A stretch of 64,000 nt of DNA from the NCBI RefSeq assembly GCF_001494595.1, contig NZ_LN929908.1:62001-126000 (forward strand), written 5' to 3'. Positions 1 to 11,694 of the stretch are shown here, one piece after another. A model generated the notes under the pieces. The model saw only the letters and a list, made by a program, of their open reading frames with translations. It was not told where the DNA came from and did no database searches. The stretch comes from Mycobacterium sp. M26. Its GTDB lineage: Bacteria > Actinomycetota > Actinomycetes > Mycobacteriales > Mycobacteriaceae. The translations under genes and the position numbers were made by a program. Positions within the stretch are counted from its first letter, which is position 1. Each line of letters starts with the position of its first letter.

Positions 1-952
1 CGCCGGACCGCTCCAGCAGATCGCTGATGTAGGCGATCGCGTCATCAGGGGTGCCGATACAGCAATTGCCTTGGGCGGCATAGTCGGCGACGAACTCCCG
101 CGGCGACGGGGTGGCCTCGTCGACGTCGTTGGACAGCGGGACGAACCCGGCCGCCCCGAAGTAGTTCGCGAAGTCCTTGAGCCCGTACGTGCAGTCCTCG
201 ATGGCCTGCTCACGGGTGTCGGCCAGGTGCACGATGCCCAGCACCCGCCAGTTGGTCCGGTCGGGTTCGGCCCGGCCGGCCTCGGCGGCCTTGTCGGCCA
301 CGATCCGCCAGGCGTCTTCCAGGGCGGCGAAACCGCCGGGCACCGACATCGACAGGGACAACAGCGATGTGCCCAGCGTGCCGGCCAGCCGGGGGCCGGA
401 CGGCGACACCATTGCCGCCGTGGAGATCTCCGGGTACGGCCAGGTGTAGGGCCGGATGTGCAGTTGGGCGTCGCGCAGGGTGAACCAGTCGCAGTGCCGG
501 TTGATCCGCTCCTCGGGCCCGGCCCGGAACAGGGCCAGGATGGCTTCCAGCGACTCGTGCATCATCTGCCGCTGCTCGACCGGATCGATCCCCATCATGT
601 AGGCGTCCGACGGCAGCGCGCCCGGACCGGCCCCGAACATCACCCGGCCCCGCGTCAGGTGGTCCAGCAGCACCCAGCGGTCGGCGACCATCAGCGGATG
701 GTGGTAGGGCAGTGACACCACACCGGTACCCAGCCGGATGTGCTTGGTGCGTTCGGCGGCCGCGGCGATGAACACCTCCGGGCAGGCGATCAGTTCGTAG
801 CCACCGGAGTGGTGCTCGCCGAACCAGACCTCGTCGTAGCCGAGCCGGTCCAGTGCCACCGTGCGGTCCAGGTCGTATTCCAGTGCGACGGTGGGGGATT
901 GGCCGACAGGATGAAATGGCGTGACGAACACGCCGAAATTGAGGGGTCGCAT
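1..952 (-). CDS. LLM-class (luciferase-like) flavin monooxygenase, 3' end cut by window
   Basis: 317 codons are visible from an ATG at 952; the C-terminus lies beyond the window edge. The N-terminus has the bacterial-luciferase TIM-barrel pattern, with GEHHSGG at residues 45-51 and later GTGVVSLPYHHP and MFGAGPG segments. Family members use FMN or F420 to oxidise organic substrates or transfer hydride; the substrate cannot be read here. The start lies 3 bases after the stop of the epoxide hydrolase gene, so the two are probably cotranscribed. H37Rv has the same pair (ephA and Rv3618, recalled). Family is sure, function is not. Confidence 0.85.
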   Translation of the reverse strand, partial: MRPLNFGVFVTPFHPVGQSPTVALEYDLDRTVALDRLGYDEVWFGEHHSGGYELIACPEVFIAAAAERTKHIRLGTGVVSLPYHHPLMVADRWVLLDHLTRGRVMFGAGPGALPSDAYMMGIDPVEQRQMMHESLEAILALFRAGPEERINRHCDWFTLRDAQLHIRPYTWPYPEISTAAMVSPSGPRLAGTLGTSLLSLSMSVPGGFAALEDAWRIVADKAAEAGRAEPDRTNWRVLGIVHLADTREQAIEDCTYGLKDFANYFGAAGFVPLSNDVDEATPSPREFVADYAAQGNCCIGTPDDAIAYISDLLERSG

Positions 953-955
953 GGG

Positions 956-1921
956 TCACCACTCCAATCCGGATAGGAAAGCCAGAAGTTCACGATTGAC
1001 CTCGGCGGCCCGCTCCTGCTGAATCCAGTGCCCGGCGCCGTCGAGCAGCACCTGCCGGTAGGGACCGGTGACCACCTCGGTGGCGCGGTCGGTGCGGGTG
1101 AAGCCGAGCGTGGGATCGTCGGTGCCCCCGACGAACAATGCCGGGACACTGATGGTGTCGGCGACCGGGCTGCCCAGGATGTGCCAGTTGCGGTCGAAGC
1201 AGCGATACCAGTTCAACGCCCCGGTGAACCCGGTGCGGCCGAATTCGGCCGCGTAGTGCCCCACCTCGTCGGCCGACAGCCAGTCCGGCAACTGCTCCGG
1301 CTGGGCCAGTCTGTCCAGGAAACCGTCGGGACCCGGAGTCAGCATCCGCTGCGCGGCCTCCTCGCTGCGGGGGGTGCGCATCCCGCCCAGCAGCACCCGC
1401 ATCGTGCGCGCCGGGTCCTTGGCCAGTTCGGCGTCGGCGGGGCCGGGTTCCTGGAAGTAGAGGATGTAGAAGAAGTGGTCACCGAAGATCCGGCGGAAGG
1501 CTTCGGTCGGTGGAGTCAGCGGCCGGGGGATCGGCGGAACCGCCAGCCCAGCGACCGCCGCCACCCGGTCGGGATGCAGCAGCGGCATGTTCCAGGCCAC
1601 CACCGCACCGAAGTCGTGGCCGACGACGGCGGCCCGCTGCGCCCCCACGTCGTCGAGCAGGCCGACCACGTCCCCGGTCAGCGCGGTGATGTCGTAGGCC
1701 TCGATCTCCTCGGGGCGCGAGGACCCGCCGTAGCCGCGCTGATCGGGGGCCAGCACGTGGTAGCCGGCTTCGGCCAGCACCGGGATCTGGTGGCGCCAGG
1801 AGTACGCCAGCTCGGGGAAACCGTGGGTCAGCACCACCACCGGGGCACCCCGGTCACCGGCCTCGAGTACCCGCAGCCGCACACCGTTGACGTCAACTAA
1901 CCGTTCGGTCGGGGCGGCCAC
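956..1921 (-). CDS. ephA: EphA-type epoxide hydrolase (alpha/beta hydrolase)
   Basis: A 321-residue alpha/beta hydrolase. HGFP at residues 33-36 gives the oxyanion hole, VGHDFGA holds the nucleophile Asp103, and GAGHW holds catalytic His298. An Asp nucleophile instead of Ser marks an epoxide hydrolase, which hydrolyses epoxides to diols through an ester intermediate. The frame stays open upstream to 2122, but that extension lacks family character. GTG at 1921 gives MAAPTERLVD, aligning with the recalled EphA start and length (322). It is divergent from ftsH and followed after 3 bases by the monooxygenase. Natural substrate unknown; detoxification of lipid epoxides is the usual guess. Confidence 0.85.
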   Translation of the reverse strand: MAAPTERLVDVNGVRLRVLEAGDRGAPVVVLTHGFPELAYSWRHQIPVLAEAGYHVLAPDQRGYGGSSRPEEIEAYDITALTGDVVGLLDDVGAQRAAVVGHDFGAVVAWNMPLLHPDRVAAVAGLAVPPIPRPLTPPTEAFRRIFGDHFFYILYFQEPGPADAELAKDPARTMRVLLGGMRTPRSEEAAQRMLTPGPDGFLDRLAQPEQLPDWLSADEVGHYAAEFGRTGFTGALNWYRCFDRNWHILGSPVADTISVPALFVGGTDDPTLGFTRTDRATEVVTGPYRQVLLDGAGHWIQQERAAEVNRELLAFLSGLEW

Positions 1922-2036
1922 GGTGGTAGCCAAGCACAGCTCGCACTCCGCCGGAAGGGGCCTGTTCGCCCTCAGGTGAACCAGAACCATTCCGTAACGG
2001 AAACCGCCAGGGCACTTCCCGACGTTGGTGTAGCGG

Positions 2037-2096
2037 TAGCCTGAACTATCCCAGCTGCGCATATCGGAAGGACCTGGCCGAATACGGCCGATGTAG
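2037..2096 (+). promoter_or_regulatory. ftsH leader: -10 element, Shine-Dalgarno, hairpin and start-stop codon pair
   Basis: A -10-like TAGCCT lies at 2037-2042. A Shine-Dalgarno-like GGAAGGA lies near 2066-2072, too far from the ATG at 2097 to act directly. Between them is a perfect hairpin, GGCCG-AATA-CGGCC (2076-2089); folding it would leave about 10 unpaired bases between SD and start. Directly before the ftsH ATG is ATGTAG (2091-2096), a start codon followed at once by a stop. The elements are visible; a regulatory role is inference. Confidence 0.4.
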
Positions 2097-4391
<2,295 letters not shown>

Positions 4392-4410
4392 TTGACGAAA
4401 CGGAGCTCCG

Positions 4411-5013
4411 ATGGCGCAGCCGACCTCGATCTCTCTCGAGACGCCGGTTTTTGACCAGGAACGTGCCGAGGCGGCAGTGCGTGAACTGCTCCTCGCGGTC
4501 GGAGAGGACCCCGACCGGCACGGTCTGGTGGACACCCCCGCCCGGGTGGCCCGGGCCTTCCGGGAGATGTTCGCCGGTCTCTACACCGACCCGGATGCGG
4601 TGCTGGAGACCACCTTCGACGAGCAGCACGACGAGCTGGTGCTGGTCAAGGACATCCCGATGTACTCGACCTGTGAACACCACCTGGTGTCGTTCCACGG
4701 GGTCGCGCATGTCGGCTACATCCCGGGTGAGGACGGCCGGGTCACCGGCCTGTCCAAGCTGGCCCGCGTTGTCGACCTGTACGCCAAACGCCCGCAGGTG
4801 CAGGAGCGGCTCACCTCCCAGGTCGCCGACGCGGTGATGCGCAAGCTCAAGCCGCGTGGCGTGATCGTGGTGATGGAGGCCGAGCATCTGTGCATGGCGA
4901 TGCGCGGGGTCCGCAAGCCCGGCGCCAGCACCACCACCTCGGCGGTCCGCGGACAGTTCAAGACCGACAAGGCATCCCGAGCCGAGGCGCTGGAACTCAT
5001 CCTGCGAAAGTGA
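4411..5013 (+). CDS. folE: GTP cyclohydrolase I
   Basis: 200 residues, the usual length. It converts GTP to 7,8-dihydroneopterin triphosphate, the first step of folate synthesis, as a cytoplasmic homodecamer. Zinc ligands are visible as Cys88 and His91 in the CEHH motif and Cys161 in EHLCM. The ATG at 4411 has a GGAG Shine-Dalgarno about 6 bases upstream. It is 19 bases after ftsH, and its stop overlaps the GTG start of folP (GTGA), so translation of the two is probably coupled. Confidence 0.97.
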   Translation: MAQPTSISLETPVFDQERAEAAVRELLLAVGEDPDRHGLVDTPARVARAFREMFAGLYTDPDAVLETTFDEQHDELVLVKDIPMYSTCEHHLVSFHGVAHVGYIPGEDGRVTGLSKLARVVDLYAKRPQVQERLTSQVADAVMRKLKPRGVIVVMEAEHLCMAMRGVRKPGASTTTSAVRGQFKTDKASRAEALELILRK

Positions 5014-5837
5014 ACAGATTCCCTCCCCGGGTGATGGGGGTCGTCAACGTCACCGATGACTCCTTCTCCGACGGCGGACGCTATCTGGATCCCGGCCGTG
5101 CCGTCGAGCACGGCATCCGGTTGGCGGCCCAGGGTGCGGCCATCGTCGACGTCGGCGGCGAGTCCACCCGTCCCGGTGCCGTGCGCATCGATGCCGCCGT
5201 CGAGACGGCCAGGGTGATCCCGGTCGTTAAAGGGCTTGCCGCCCAAGGCATCACCGTCAGCATCGACACCATGCACGCCGCTGTCGCGGCCGCCGCGCTG
5301 GACAACGGCGCCAGCATCGTCAACGACGTCTCCGGCGGCCGGGCCGACCCGGGGATGGCGCAGGTGCTCGCCGGGGCGAATGTGCCCTGGATCCTGATGC
5401 ACTGGCGGTCGGTCGGCGCCGAGCAGCCGCACGAGGTGCCCGACTATCGCGATGTGGTGGCGGAGGTGCGCGACGAACTGCTGGCCAGTGTGGACGCCGC
5501 CGTCACCGCCGGTGTCGATGCGGCCAACCTGATCATCGACCCGGGTCTCGGTTTCGCCAAGACGGCTCAGCACAATTGGGCGCTGTTGCACGCGCTGCCG
5601 GAGTTCGTCGCCACCGGGATCCCGGTCCTCGTCGGCGCCTCGCGCAAGCGTTTCCTCGGCACCCTGCTTGCCGATTCCGACGGCACGCCGCGGCCACCGG
5701 ACGGCAGGGAGACCGCCACCGCGGTCATCTCCGCGCTGGCCGCGATGCACGGCGCGTGGGGTGTCCGGGTGCACGACGTCCGTGCGAGCGTGGATGCGCT
5801 CGCCGTCCTCAACGCCTGGGAGGGTGCTGGTGGCTGA
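5010..5837 (+). CDS. folP: Dihydropteroate synthase
   Basis: 275 residues. It condenses 6-hydroxymethyl-dihydropterin pyrophosphate with p-aminobenzoate and is the sulfonamide target. Visible motifs are [14 protein letters not shown] near the N-terminus, GGESTRPGA around residue 50, an IIDPGLGF segment and GASRKRFLG near 210. The frame is open further upstream, but GTG at 5010 overlaps the folE stop by 4 bases and gives the family N-terminus ([15 protein letters not shown]). It overlaps folB downstream. It corresponds to folP1 of M. tuberculosis. Confidence 0.96.
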   Translation: MNRFPPRVMGVVNVTDDSFSDGGRYLDPGRAVEHGIRLAAQGAAIVDVGGESTRPGAVRIDAAVETARVIPVVKGLAAQGITVSIDTMHAAVAAAALDNGASIVNDVSGGRADPGMAQVLAGANVPWILMHWRSVGAEQPHEVPDYRDVVAEVRDELLASVDAAVTAGVDAANLIIDPGLGFAKTAQHNWALLHALPEFVATGIPVLVGASRKRFLGTLLADSDGTPRPPDGRETATAVISALAAMHGAWGVRVHDVRASVDALAVLNAWEGAGG

Positions 5838-6231
5838 CCGAATCGAGTTGCGCGGGTTGACCGTTCGCGGCAACCACGGGGTGTTCGACCATGAGCGACG
5901 CGACGGCCAGGACTTCGTCGTCGACATCACCGTGTGGATCGACCTGGCTGCCGCAGCCGCCAGCGACGACCTGGCCGACACCTTCGACTACGGCGTGCTG
6001 GCCCAGCGGGCGGCCGCCGTCGTCGGCGGCCCGGCCCGCAACCTGATCGAGACGGTCGCCGCCGAGATCGCCGAGGACGTGATGACCGATGAGCGGGTGC
6101 ACGCCGTCGAGGTGGTGCTGCACAAGCCGGATGCCCCGATTCCGTTGTCGTTCAAGGATGTTGCCGTTGTTGCCCGCCGGTCCCGGCGCGGCGGGCGCGG
6201 CCAGATCGTGCCGGCAGGAGAGGCGACATGA
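5830..6231 (+). CDS. folB: Dihydroneopterin aldolase
   Basis: 133 residues, the same length as recalled for M. tuberculosis FolB. It cleaves dihydroneopterin to 6-hydroxymethyl-dihydropterin and glycolaldehyde. The start [23 protein letters not shown] is the family N-terminus (tunnelling fold), followed by the DTFDYGVLA and [10 protein letters not shown] segments. GTG at 5830 was chosen; a GTG two codons upstream is possible. It overlaps folP by 8 bases and folK by 4, in the order of the pathway. Confidence 0.95.
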   Translation: MADRIELRGLTVRGNHGVFDHERRDGQDFVVDITVWIDLAAAAASDDLADTFDYGVLAQRAAAVVGGPARNLIETVAAEIAEDVMTDERVHAVEVVLHKPDAPIPLSFKDVAVVARRSRRGGRGQIVPAGEAT

Positions 6232-6761
6232 CCCGGGTGGTGCTGTCGATCGGATCCAATCTCGGTGACCGGATGGCGCGGCTGCAGGCCGCCGTCGACG
6301 GCCTCGGCCCAGCCGTGCGCGCCCTGTCCCCGGTCTACGAGACCGACGCCTGGGGTGGTGTCGAGCAGGGCCCGTTCCTCAACGCGATCGTCGTCGCCGA
6401 GGATCCCGACCTCGACGGCCACGGCTGGCTGCGCAAGGCGCAGGCGCTGGAGGCAGCCAACGAGCGTGTCCGCGAACAGAAGTGGGGACCGCGGACACTC
6501 GACGTCGATCTGGTCAGCTGCTACGACGGCGACACCGAGATCTTCTCCCTCGACGAGGGGCTGACGCTGCCTCACGCGATGGCCCACCTGCGGGCGTTCG
6601 TGCTGATTCCGTGGCTGGCGGTCGACCCCGACGCCACGCTGACCGTGGCCGGTGAGCGTCGCCCGGTCGACCGGCTCCTGGGTGAACTCGACCCGGTTGA
6701 ACGTGACGGTGTCCGGCTGACCGACCTGATCCTCGAACTGCCGCCCGAGTCGGGCGCCTGA
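6228..6761 (+). CDS. folK: 2-amino-4-hydroxy-6-hydroxymethyldihydropteridine pyrophosphokinase
   Basis: 177 residues. It transfers pyrophosphate from ATP to 6-hydroxymethyl-dihydropterin, making the FolP substrate. The N-terminal SIGSNLGDR and the signature [10 protein letters not shown] (about residues 86-95) are diagnostic. ATG at 6228 overlaps the folB stop (ATGA), and the stop overlaps the next start (TGATG), so the gene sits in a tight translational chain. The C-terminal 30 residues are less conserved and slightly longer than in enteric HPPK. Confidence 0.95.
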   Translation: MTRVVLSIGSNLGDRMARLQAAVDGLGPAVRALSPVYETDAWGGVEQGPFLNAIVVAEDPDLDGHGWLRKAQALEAANERVREQKWGPRTLDVDLVSCYDGDTEIFSLDEGLTLPHAMAHLRAFVLIPWLAVDPDATLTVAGERRPVDRLLGELDPVERDGVRLTDLILELPPESGA

Positions 6762-7237
6762 TGGGGCTCACCCGCAGACGCGACCTGCTGGCGGCGGTCG
6801 TCGCGGTAGCGGTCCTGTCCTACCTGCTGGTGCACGTGCTGTACCGCTACTTCCCGCCGATCACGCTGTGGACCGGACTGTCGCTGCTGGCCGTCGCCGT
6901 CGGCGAGGCGGCCTGGGGGGTTTCGGTGCGCAGCCGGATCCGCGACGGGCAGATCGGGGTCGGCGCCGGCCGGTTGCACCCGCTGGCCGTGGCCCGCAGC
7001 GTGGTGATCGCCAAAGCCTCGGCTTGGGTGGGTGCGCTGGTCGCGGGGTGGTGGATCGGCGTCGTCATCTACCTGCTGCCGCGCCGCGCCGAACTGCGGG
7101 TGGCAGGGGAGGACACCCCGGGCGCGGTGGTGGCTGCCGTCAGTGCCCTGGCGCTGGTCGTCGCCGCGCTGTGGCTCGAGCATTGTTGTACCTCGCCGGG
7201 CGATCCCGCCGACGGCGCCGATTCCGCGCCGGAGTGA
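6761..7237 (+). CDS. DUF3180 four-helix membrane protein
   Basis: 158 residues with four predicted membrane helices at about 7-27, 33-52, 79-105 and 116-137, joined by short Arg-containing loops, and a polar acidic tail. It matches the DUF3180 protein that follows folK in mycobacteria (Rv3605c, recalled). No catalytic motif is visible. The start overlaps the folK stop by one base. Constant synteny with folate and pantothenate genes suggests a conserved envelope or transport role, but none is demonstrated in what I can see. Confidence 0.85.
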   Translation: MGLTRRRDLLAAVVAVAVLSYLLVHVLYRYFPPITLWTGLSLLAVAVGEAAWGVSVRSRIRDGQIGVGAGRLHPLAVARSVVIAKASAWVGALVAGWWIGVVIYLLPRRAELRVAGEDTPGAVVAAVSALALVVAALWLEHCCTSPGDPADGADSAPE

Positions 7238-7303
7238 CGCGCCGCGGCGAATCGCCGCAGCTTGAGGACACGTGCACGGACATCGCGCGGGTACAGTCAG
7301 CCC

Positions 7304-8477
7304 ATGACCGTTCTGTCCCGCGGCGGCCGTAATCGGCGCGGCGGCCGCAGGCCGGGTTGGCTGCTCTTGACGACGTTGCTGGTCCTGGCCATCGTTGCCA
7401 GTTCCGCATTGGTGTTCACCAATCGCGTCGAGCTGCTGAAGCTGGCGGTCGTGCTGTCGCTGTGGGCAGCCGTGGTCGCTGCTTTCGTCTCGGTGATCTA
7501 TCGGCGGCAAAGCGATGTGGACGCCGCCCGCGCCCGTGACCTGAAGCTGGTCTACGACCTGCAACTGGACCGGGAGATCTCCGCACGCCGCGAATACGAA
7601 CTCAGCGTCGAGTCGCACCTGCGTCGCGAGCTGGCCGCCGAGTTGCGGGCCCAGGCGGCCGACGAGGTCGCCGCGCTGCGGGCAGAACTGTCGGCCCTGC
7701 GCGCGAACCTGGAGATCCTGTTCGACGCCGACCTCGGTGACCGTCCCGCGCTGGAAGGTGACCGGGCGGCGGCCGGCTACGGCGACTGGACGCGGGACAC
7801 CACCACCATGCCGCCCACCCCCGGCCGGGTGCAGAGCAGCCGCATCACCCCGGTCACCGCGGAGGACACCGCGAGCCGCACCGCGGAGAACCCGATCATC
7901 GACGTCCCCGAAGAGCCGCTGGTTCCGCAGGCGCCCCCGCCCCAGCAGCCCCATTCCCATGCCCGCGCCTGCGGCCCAGCCGGAACCGCCCCGGCCCGAA
8001 CCCGCACCCGAACCCGTTCCGGTGGCCCAAGCTTCCGAGTGGCAGCCGGCGCCTGCCGAGGGTCAGTGGCTGCCGCCGGGCGCCCCGGGTAGCAGCTGGG
8101 TGTCGCCGCCCGCCGAGAGTGCCCCGGCCGCCGACGAACCGCCCCGCGGAAGGCACTGGACCGGGCCGCAGGAGGAACCTCAGCAACCCGCTGCGCCGCG
8201 ACCGGTCATGCAGCCCGCTCCGGAACCGGCCGCACCGCGGGCCCGCCACTCGGCGGAGGCGCCGACCTATGGCCAGCCGGCCCCGGCCATGTCCACCCCG
8301 CCGCCACCGCAGTCCGGCCGGCGCCGCCGTCCGGAGCCCGAGCCACAGCCGGAGCCCGAGCAGGCGCAGGGTCCGGCCGGTCAGCACACTGGCGGCCAGT
8401 CCGTCGCCGAGCTGCTGGCCCGCCTGCAGGCCAACGGCAACACCGGCGGCGGTGGACGGCGCCGACGCGAGGACTGA
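7304..8477 (+). pseudogene. DUF6779/Rv3604c-like membrane protein, reading frame shifted
   Basis: The N-terminal frame starts at ATG 7304: an Arg/Gly-rich start, two membrane helices (about 17-35 and 43-62) and a charged coiled-coil-like stretch. It stays sensible to about 7930-7960. The typical Pro/Gln-rich tail then continues in another frame to 8477, ending with a conserved SVAELLARLQ-type segment and an Arg-rich end. Skipping one base inside the C-rich stretch near 7930-7955 restores a protein of about 390 residues, against 397 recalled for Rv3604c. The shift is in a homopolymer-rich place, so a sequencing error is likely. TACAGT at 7292-7297 would make a leaderless transcript. Confidence 0.75.
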
Positions 8478-8592
8478 CACCGCCCGGCGGGCGAGGCCGC
8501 AGCGGCGCTCGGGGGTCGGGTTAAAGTTGTGCTGACCGTCCGGTACCGGCAGAGCAGGACCGGAACGAATCGACGTCAGCGAGGTCGTCTAG

Positions 8593-9531
8593 GTGGGGAC
8601 CCCCAACGGCTTGCGCCCGGCACGCCTCAAAGTGGGCATCATCTCGGCCGGGCGGGTCGGCACCGCACTCGGCGTGGCCCTGGAGCGCGCCGACCATGTC
8701 GTGGTCGCCTGCAGCGCGATCTCGAACACCTCGTTGCGGCTAGCCGAACGACGGTTGCCCGACACCCCGGTGCTGCCGGTCCCCGACGTCGCGGACAGCG
8801 CGGAGCTGTTGTTGCTCACCGTCCCCGATTCGGAGCTGGCCGGACTGGTCAACGGTCTGGCCGCCACCGGGGCGGTGCGGCGCGGGACGATCGTCGTGCA
8901 CACCTCGGGCGCCAACGGCGTCGGCATTCTGGCTCCGCTGGCCGAGCAGGGGTGTGTACCGCTGGCCATTCACCCGGCGATGACATTCACCGGATCCGAT
9001 GACGACGTGGTGCGCCTCGGCGAGACGTGCTTCGGCATCACCGCCGCCGACGAAATCGGCTACGCCATCGCCCAATCTCTGGTGCTCGAGATCGGCGGCG
9101 AACCGTTCCGGGTCCGCGAGGACGCCCGCACGCTCTATCACGCGGCCCTGGCTCATGCGAGCAACCATGTCGTCACCGTGGTGGCCGACGCGCTCGACGC
9201 GCTGCGGGCTGCGCTGTCCGGACAGGAACTCCTCGGACAGGAACTCATCGGTGACGCGCCGGGCGGGCTGGCGGAGCGTATCGTGGCGCCGCTGGCCCGC
9301 GCCGCGCTGGAAAACACCCTGCAGCGCGGCCAGTCGGCCCTGACCGGGCCGGTGGCGCGCGGCGACGCGTCCGCGGTGGCCGGTCACCTGGCCGCGCTCA
9401 ATGAAGTGGATTCTGAACTGGCGCAAGCATATTGCGCGAACTCACTGCGCACCGCCCAGCGTGCGCGGGCTCCCGAGGAGGTCTTTGAGGTGTTGGCGGA
9501 CTGGTCGGCCGGCCAAGGACGGCGGCAGTGA
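8593..9531 (+). CDS. DUF2520-containing Rossmann-fold protein (Rv3603c-like)
   Basis: 312 residues. The N-terminal [11 protein letters not shown] is a nucleotide-binding glycine motif of the 6-phosphogluconate dehydrogenase/ProC type. The middle has [11 protein letters not shown] and HPAMTF segments, and the C-terminal half is the helical DUF2520 domain with [14 protein letters not shown] dehydrogenase or reductase role is plausible, and its constant place before panC hints at a link to pantothenate synthesis, where some bacteria need a ketopantoate reductase; I cannot show that activity. The GTG start at 8593 follows a 115-base gap after the previous gene. Its stop overlaps panC. Confidence 0.85.
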   Translation: MGTPNGLRPARLKVGIISAGRVGTALGVALERADHVVVACSAISNTSLRLAERRLPDTPVLPVPDVADSAELLLLTVPDSELAGLVNGLAATGAVRRGTIVVHTSGANGVGILAPLAEQGCVPLAIHPAMTFTGSDDDVVRLGETCFGITAADEIGYAIAQSLVLEIGGEPFRVREDARTLYHAALAHASNHVVTVVADALDALRAALSGQELLGQELIGDAPGGLAERIVAPLARAALENTLQRGQSALTGPVARGDASAVAGHLAALNEVDSELAQAYCANSLRTAQRARAPEEVFEVLADWSAGQGRRQ

Positions 9532-10460
9532 GCAAGGCGGCGCCGAAGTTCAGCGCCGGACAACTCAACGTCTATCCGACCCCGCACTCGGTGTCCGAGG
9601 TCACCCGGGCCTTGCGGCACACCGGCCGGCGGGTGATGCTGGTGCCGACGATGGGTGCCCTGCACGACGGCCACCTCGCGCTGGTCCGGGCGGCCAAGCG
9701 GGTGCCCGGAGCGGTGGTGGTGGTCTCGATCTTCGTCAACCCCTTGCAGTTCGGCGCCAACGAGGACCTCGACGCCTATCCGCGCACCCTGGACGCTGAC
9801 CTGGAGTTGCTGGCCGGCGAAGGCGTGGAGGTGGTGTTCGCCCCGACCGCCTCGGCGATGTACCCCGACGGCCAGCGCACCACGGTGCACCCCGGGCCGC
9901 TCGGTGCCGAGCTGGAAGGTGCGGTACGCCCGACCCATTTCGCGGGCATGCTCACCGTGGTCCTCAAACTGCTGCAGATCGTGCGACCAGATCGCGCGTT
10001 CTTCGGCGAAAAGGATTACCAGCAGCTGGTTCTCATCCGCCAGATGGTCGACGACCTCAATGTCGACGTGAAGATCGTCGGGGTTCCGACGGTGCGCGAA
10101 TCCGACGGCCTGGCTATGTCGTCGCGCAACCGGTACCTCAATCCCGAAGAGCGGGAGCAGGCGTGCGCGCTGTCCTCGGCGCTACTGGCCGGGATGTACG
10201 GCGCCGCAGGTGGAGTCGGGCCGGCACTGGATGCCGCGCGTGCGGTCCTCGACGAGGTGCCCGCCATCGCCGTCGACTACCTCGAGGTGCGCGGACCATG
10301 GCTCGAACCGGCCCCGGCGTTCGGTCCGGCCCGCATGCTGATCGCCGCCCGGCTGGGCAGCACCCGGCTGCTGGACAACATCGCCATCGACCTGTCGACC
10401 AACTCCGCCCCGCCCGGTGTGGGCCATGACGTGAACAACGAAATAAGCTGGAGAAATTGA
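9528..10460 (+). CDS. panC: Pantothenate synthetase (pantoate-beta-alanine ligase)
   Basis: 310 residues. It joins pantoate and beta-alanine using ATP through a pantoyl-adenylate. The HxGH-type nucleotidyl transferase site is visible as [10 protein letters not shown] (40-49), followed by [16 protein letters not shown] and a KMSKS-equivalent MSSRNRYL segment. The GTG start at 9528 overlaps the upstream stop by 4 bases and matches the length of M. tuberculosis PanC (309). It overlaps panD by one base (TGATG). Confidence 0.97.
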   Translation: MSKAAPKFSAGQLNVYPTPHSVSEVTRALRHTGRRVMLVPTMGALHDGHLALVRAAKRVPGAVVVVSIFVNPLQFGANEDLDAYPRTLDADLELLAGEGVEVVFAPTASAMYPDGQRTTVHPGPLGAELEGAVRPTHFAGMLTVVLKLLQIVRPDRAFFGEKDYQQLVLIRQMVDDLNVDVKIVGVPTVRESDGLAMSSRNRYLNPEEREQACALSSALLAGMYGAAGGVGPALDAARAVLDEVPAIAVDYLEVRGPWLEPAPAFGPARMLIAARLGSTRLLDNIAIDLSTNSAPPGVGHDVNNEISWRN

Positions 10461-10876
10461 TGTTTCGGACCATGCTGAAGTCCAAGATCCACCGGGCGAC
10501 GGTCACTCACGCCGACCTGCACTACGTCGGCTCGGTGACCATCGACGCCGATCTGATGGAAGCCGCCGACCTGTTGGAAGGTGAGCAGGTCACCATCGTC
10601 GACATCGACAACGGCAACCGGTTGGTCACCTACGCGATCACCGGACAGCGCGGTTCGGGTGTCATCGGGATCAACGGTGCTGCAGCGCATCTGGTGCACC
10701 CCGGTGATCTCGTCATCCTGATCGCCTACGGCACCATGGATGATGCACAGGCCCGCGAGTACCGGCCGCGGATCGTGTTCGTCGACGCCGATAACCGGCA
10801 GATCGATCTCGGGGACGACCCGGCCTACGCGCCTGACGACGTCACCGATCTGCTCTCACCACGGGCTGTAGGGTAG
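10460..10876 (+). CDS. panD: Aspartate 1-decarboxylase
   Basis: 138 residues. It makes beta-alanine from aspartate and supplies PanC. The proenzyme cleaves itself between Gly24 and Ser25 (in HYVGSVTID) to create the pyruvoyl cofactor. The conserved early segment [12 protein letters not shown] and the INGAAAHL loop are present. ATG at 10460 overlaps the panC stop; an in-frame TTG one codon upstream is less likely. The C-terminal tail, implicated in regulation of the enzyme in mycobacteria, is of normal length. Confidence 0.97.
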   Translation: MFRTMLKSKIHRATVTHADLHYVGSVTIDADLMEAADLLEGEQVTIVDIDNGNRLVTYAITGQRGSGVIGINGAAAHLVHPGDLVILIAYGTMDDAQAREYRPRIVFVDADNRQIDLGDDPAYAPDDVTDLLSPRAVG

Positions 10877-10878
10877 CC

Positions 10879-11694
10879 GTGCTGCTCGCCATCGACGTCC
10901 GCAACACCCACACCGTCGTCGGCCTGATCTCCGGTTCGGGCGATCACGCCAAAGTGGTTCAGCAGTGGCGGATCCGGACCGAATCCGAGGTCACCGCCGA
11001 CGAACTCGCGCTGACCATCGAAGGCCTCATCGGCGACGACTCCGAACTGCTCACCGGGGCCACCGGTCTGTCGACGGTGCCGTCGGTGCTACATGAGGTG
11101 CGCCTGATGCTCGAGCAGTACTGGCCGTCGGTGCCGCACGTGCTCATCGAGCCCGGCGTGCGCACCGGCATTCCGCTGCTGGTCGACAACCCCAAGGAGG
11201 TCGGCGCCGACCGCATCGTGAACTGCCTGGCCGCCTACGCCAAGTTCTCCTCGGCGGCCATCGTGGTGGACTTCGGCTCGTCGATCTGTGTGGATGTGGT
11301 CTCGGCCAAGGGTGAATTCCTCGGCGGTGCCATCGCTCCCGGCGTCCAGGTGTCCTCCGATGCGGCCGCCGCCCGCTCCGCAGCGCTGCGGCGGGTCGAG
11401 CTGACCCGGCCGCGCTCGGTGATCGGCAAGAACACCGTCGAGTGCATGCAGGCCGGTGCAGTGTTCGGCTTCGCCGGTCTGGTCGACGGTCTGGTGTCGC
11501 GGATCCGGGAGGACGTCGACGGGTTTGCCGGAACCGACGTGGCCGTGGTGGCCACCGGTCACACTGCGCCGATGCTGCTACCGGATCTGACCACGGTCGC
11601 CCACTACGACAAGCATCTGACCCTCGACGGGCTGCGGATGGTGTTCGAGCGCAACCGGGATGGTCAGCGCGGCAAGATCAAAACCGGCCGCTAG
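10879..11694 (+). CDS. coaX: Type III pantothenate kinase
   Basis: 271 residues, starting [16 protein letters not shown], the ASKHA-fold N-terminus of type III PanK. It phosphorylates pantothenate, the first step from vitamin B5 to CoA. The GADRIVN and [13 protein letters not shown] segments are characteristic; the latter has Ser where many homologues have Gly-Thr. In M. tuberculosis the type I enzyme CoaA is the functional kinase and CoaX appears inactive (family knowledge), so activity here is uncertain. GTG starts 2 bases after panD. The stop TAG overlaps the convergent gene's stop within CTAG. Confidence 0.95.
   Translation: MLLAIDVRNTHTVVGLISGSGDHAKVVQQWRIRTESEVTADELALTIEGLIGDDSELLTGATGLSTVPSVLHEVRLMLEQYWPSVPHVLIEPGVRTGIPLLVDNPKEVGADRIVNCLAAYAKFSSAAIVVDFGSSICVDVVSAKGEFLGGAIAPGVQVSSDAAAARSAALRRVELTRPRSVIGKNTVECMQAGAVFGFAGLVDGLVSRIREDVDGFAGTDVAVVATGHTAPMLLPDLTTVAHYDKHLTLDGLRMVFERNRDGQRGKIKTGR

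Noticed and set aside
7930..7960. Programmed ribosomal frameshift in the DUF6779 gene
   Set aside because: No recognisable slippery heptamer with downstream stimulator; the site is simply C-rich, so an indel or sequencing error is more likely.
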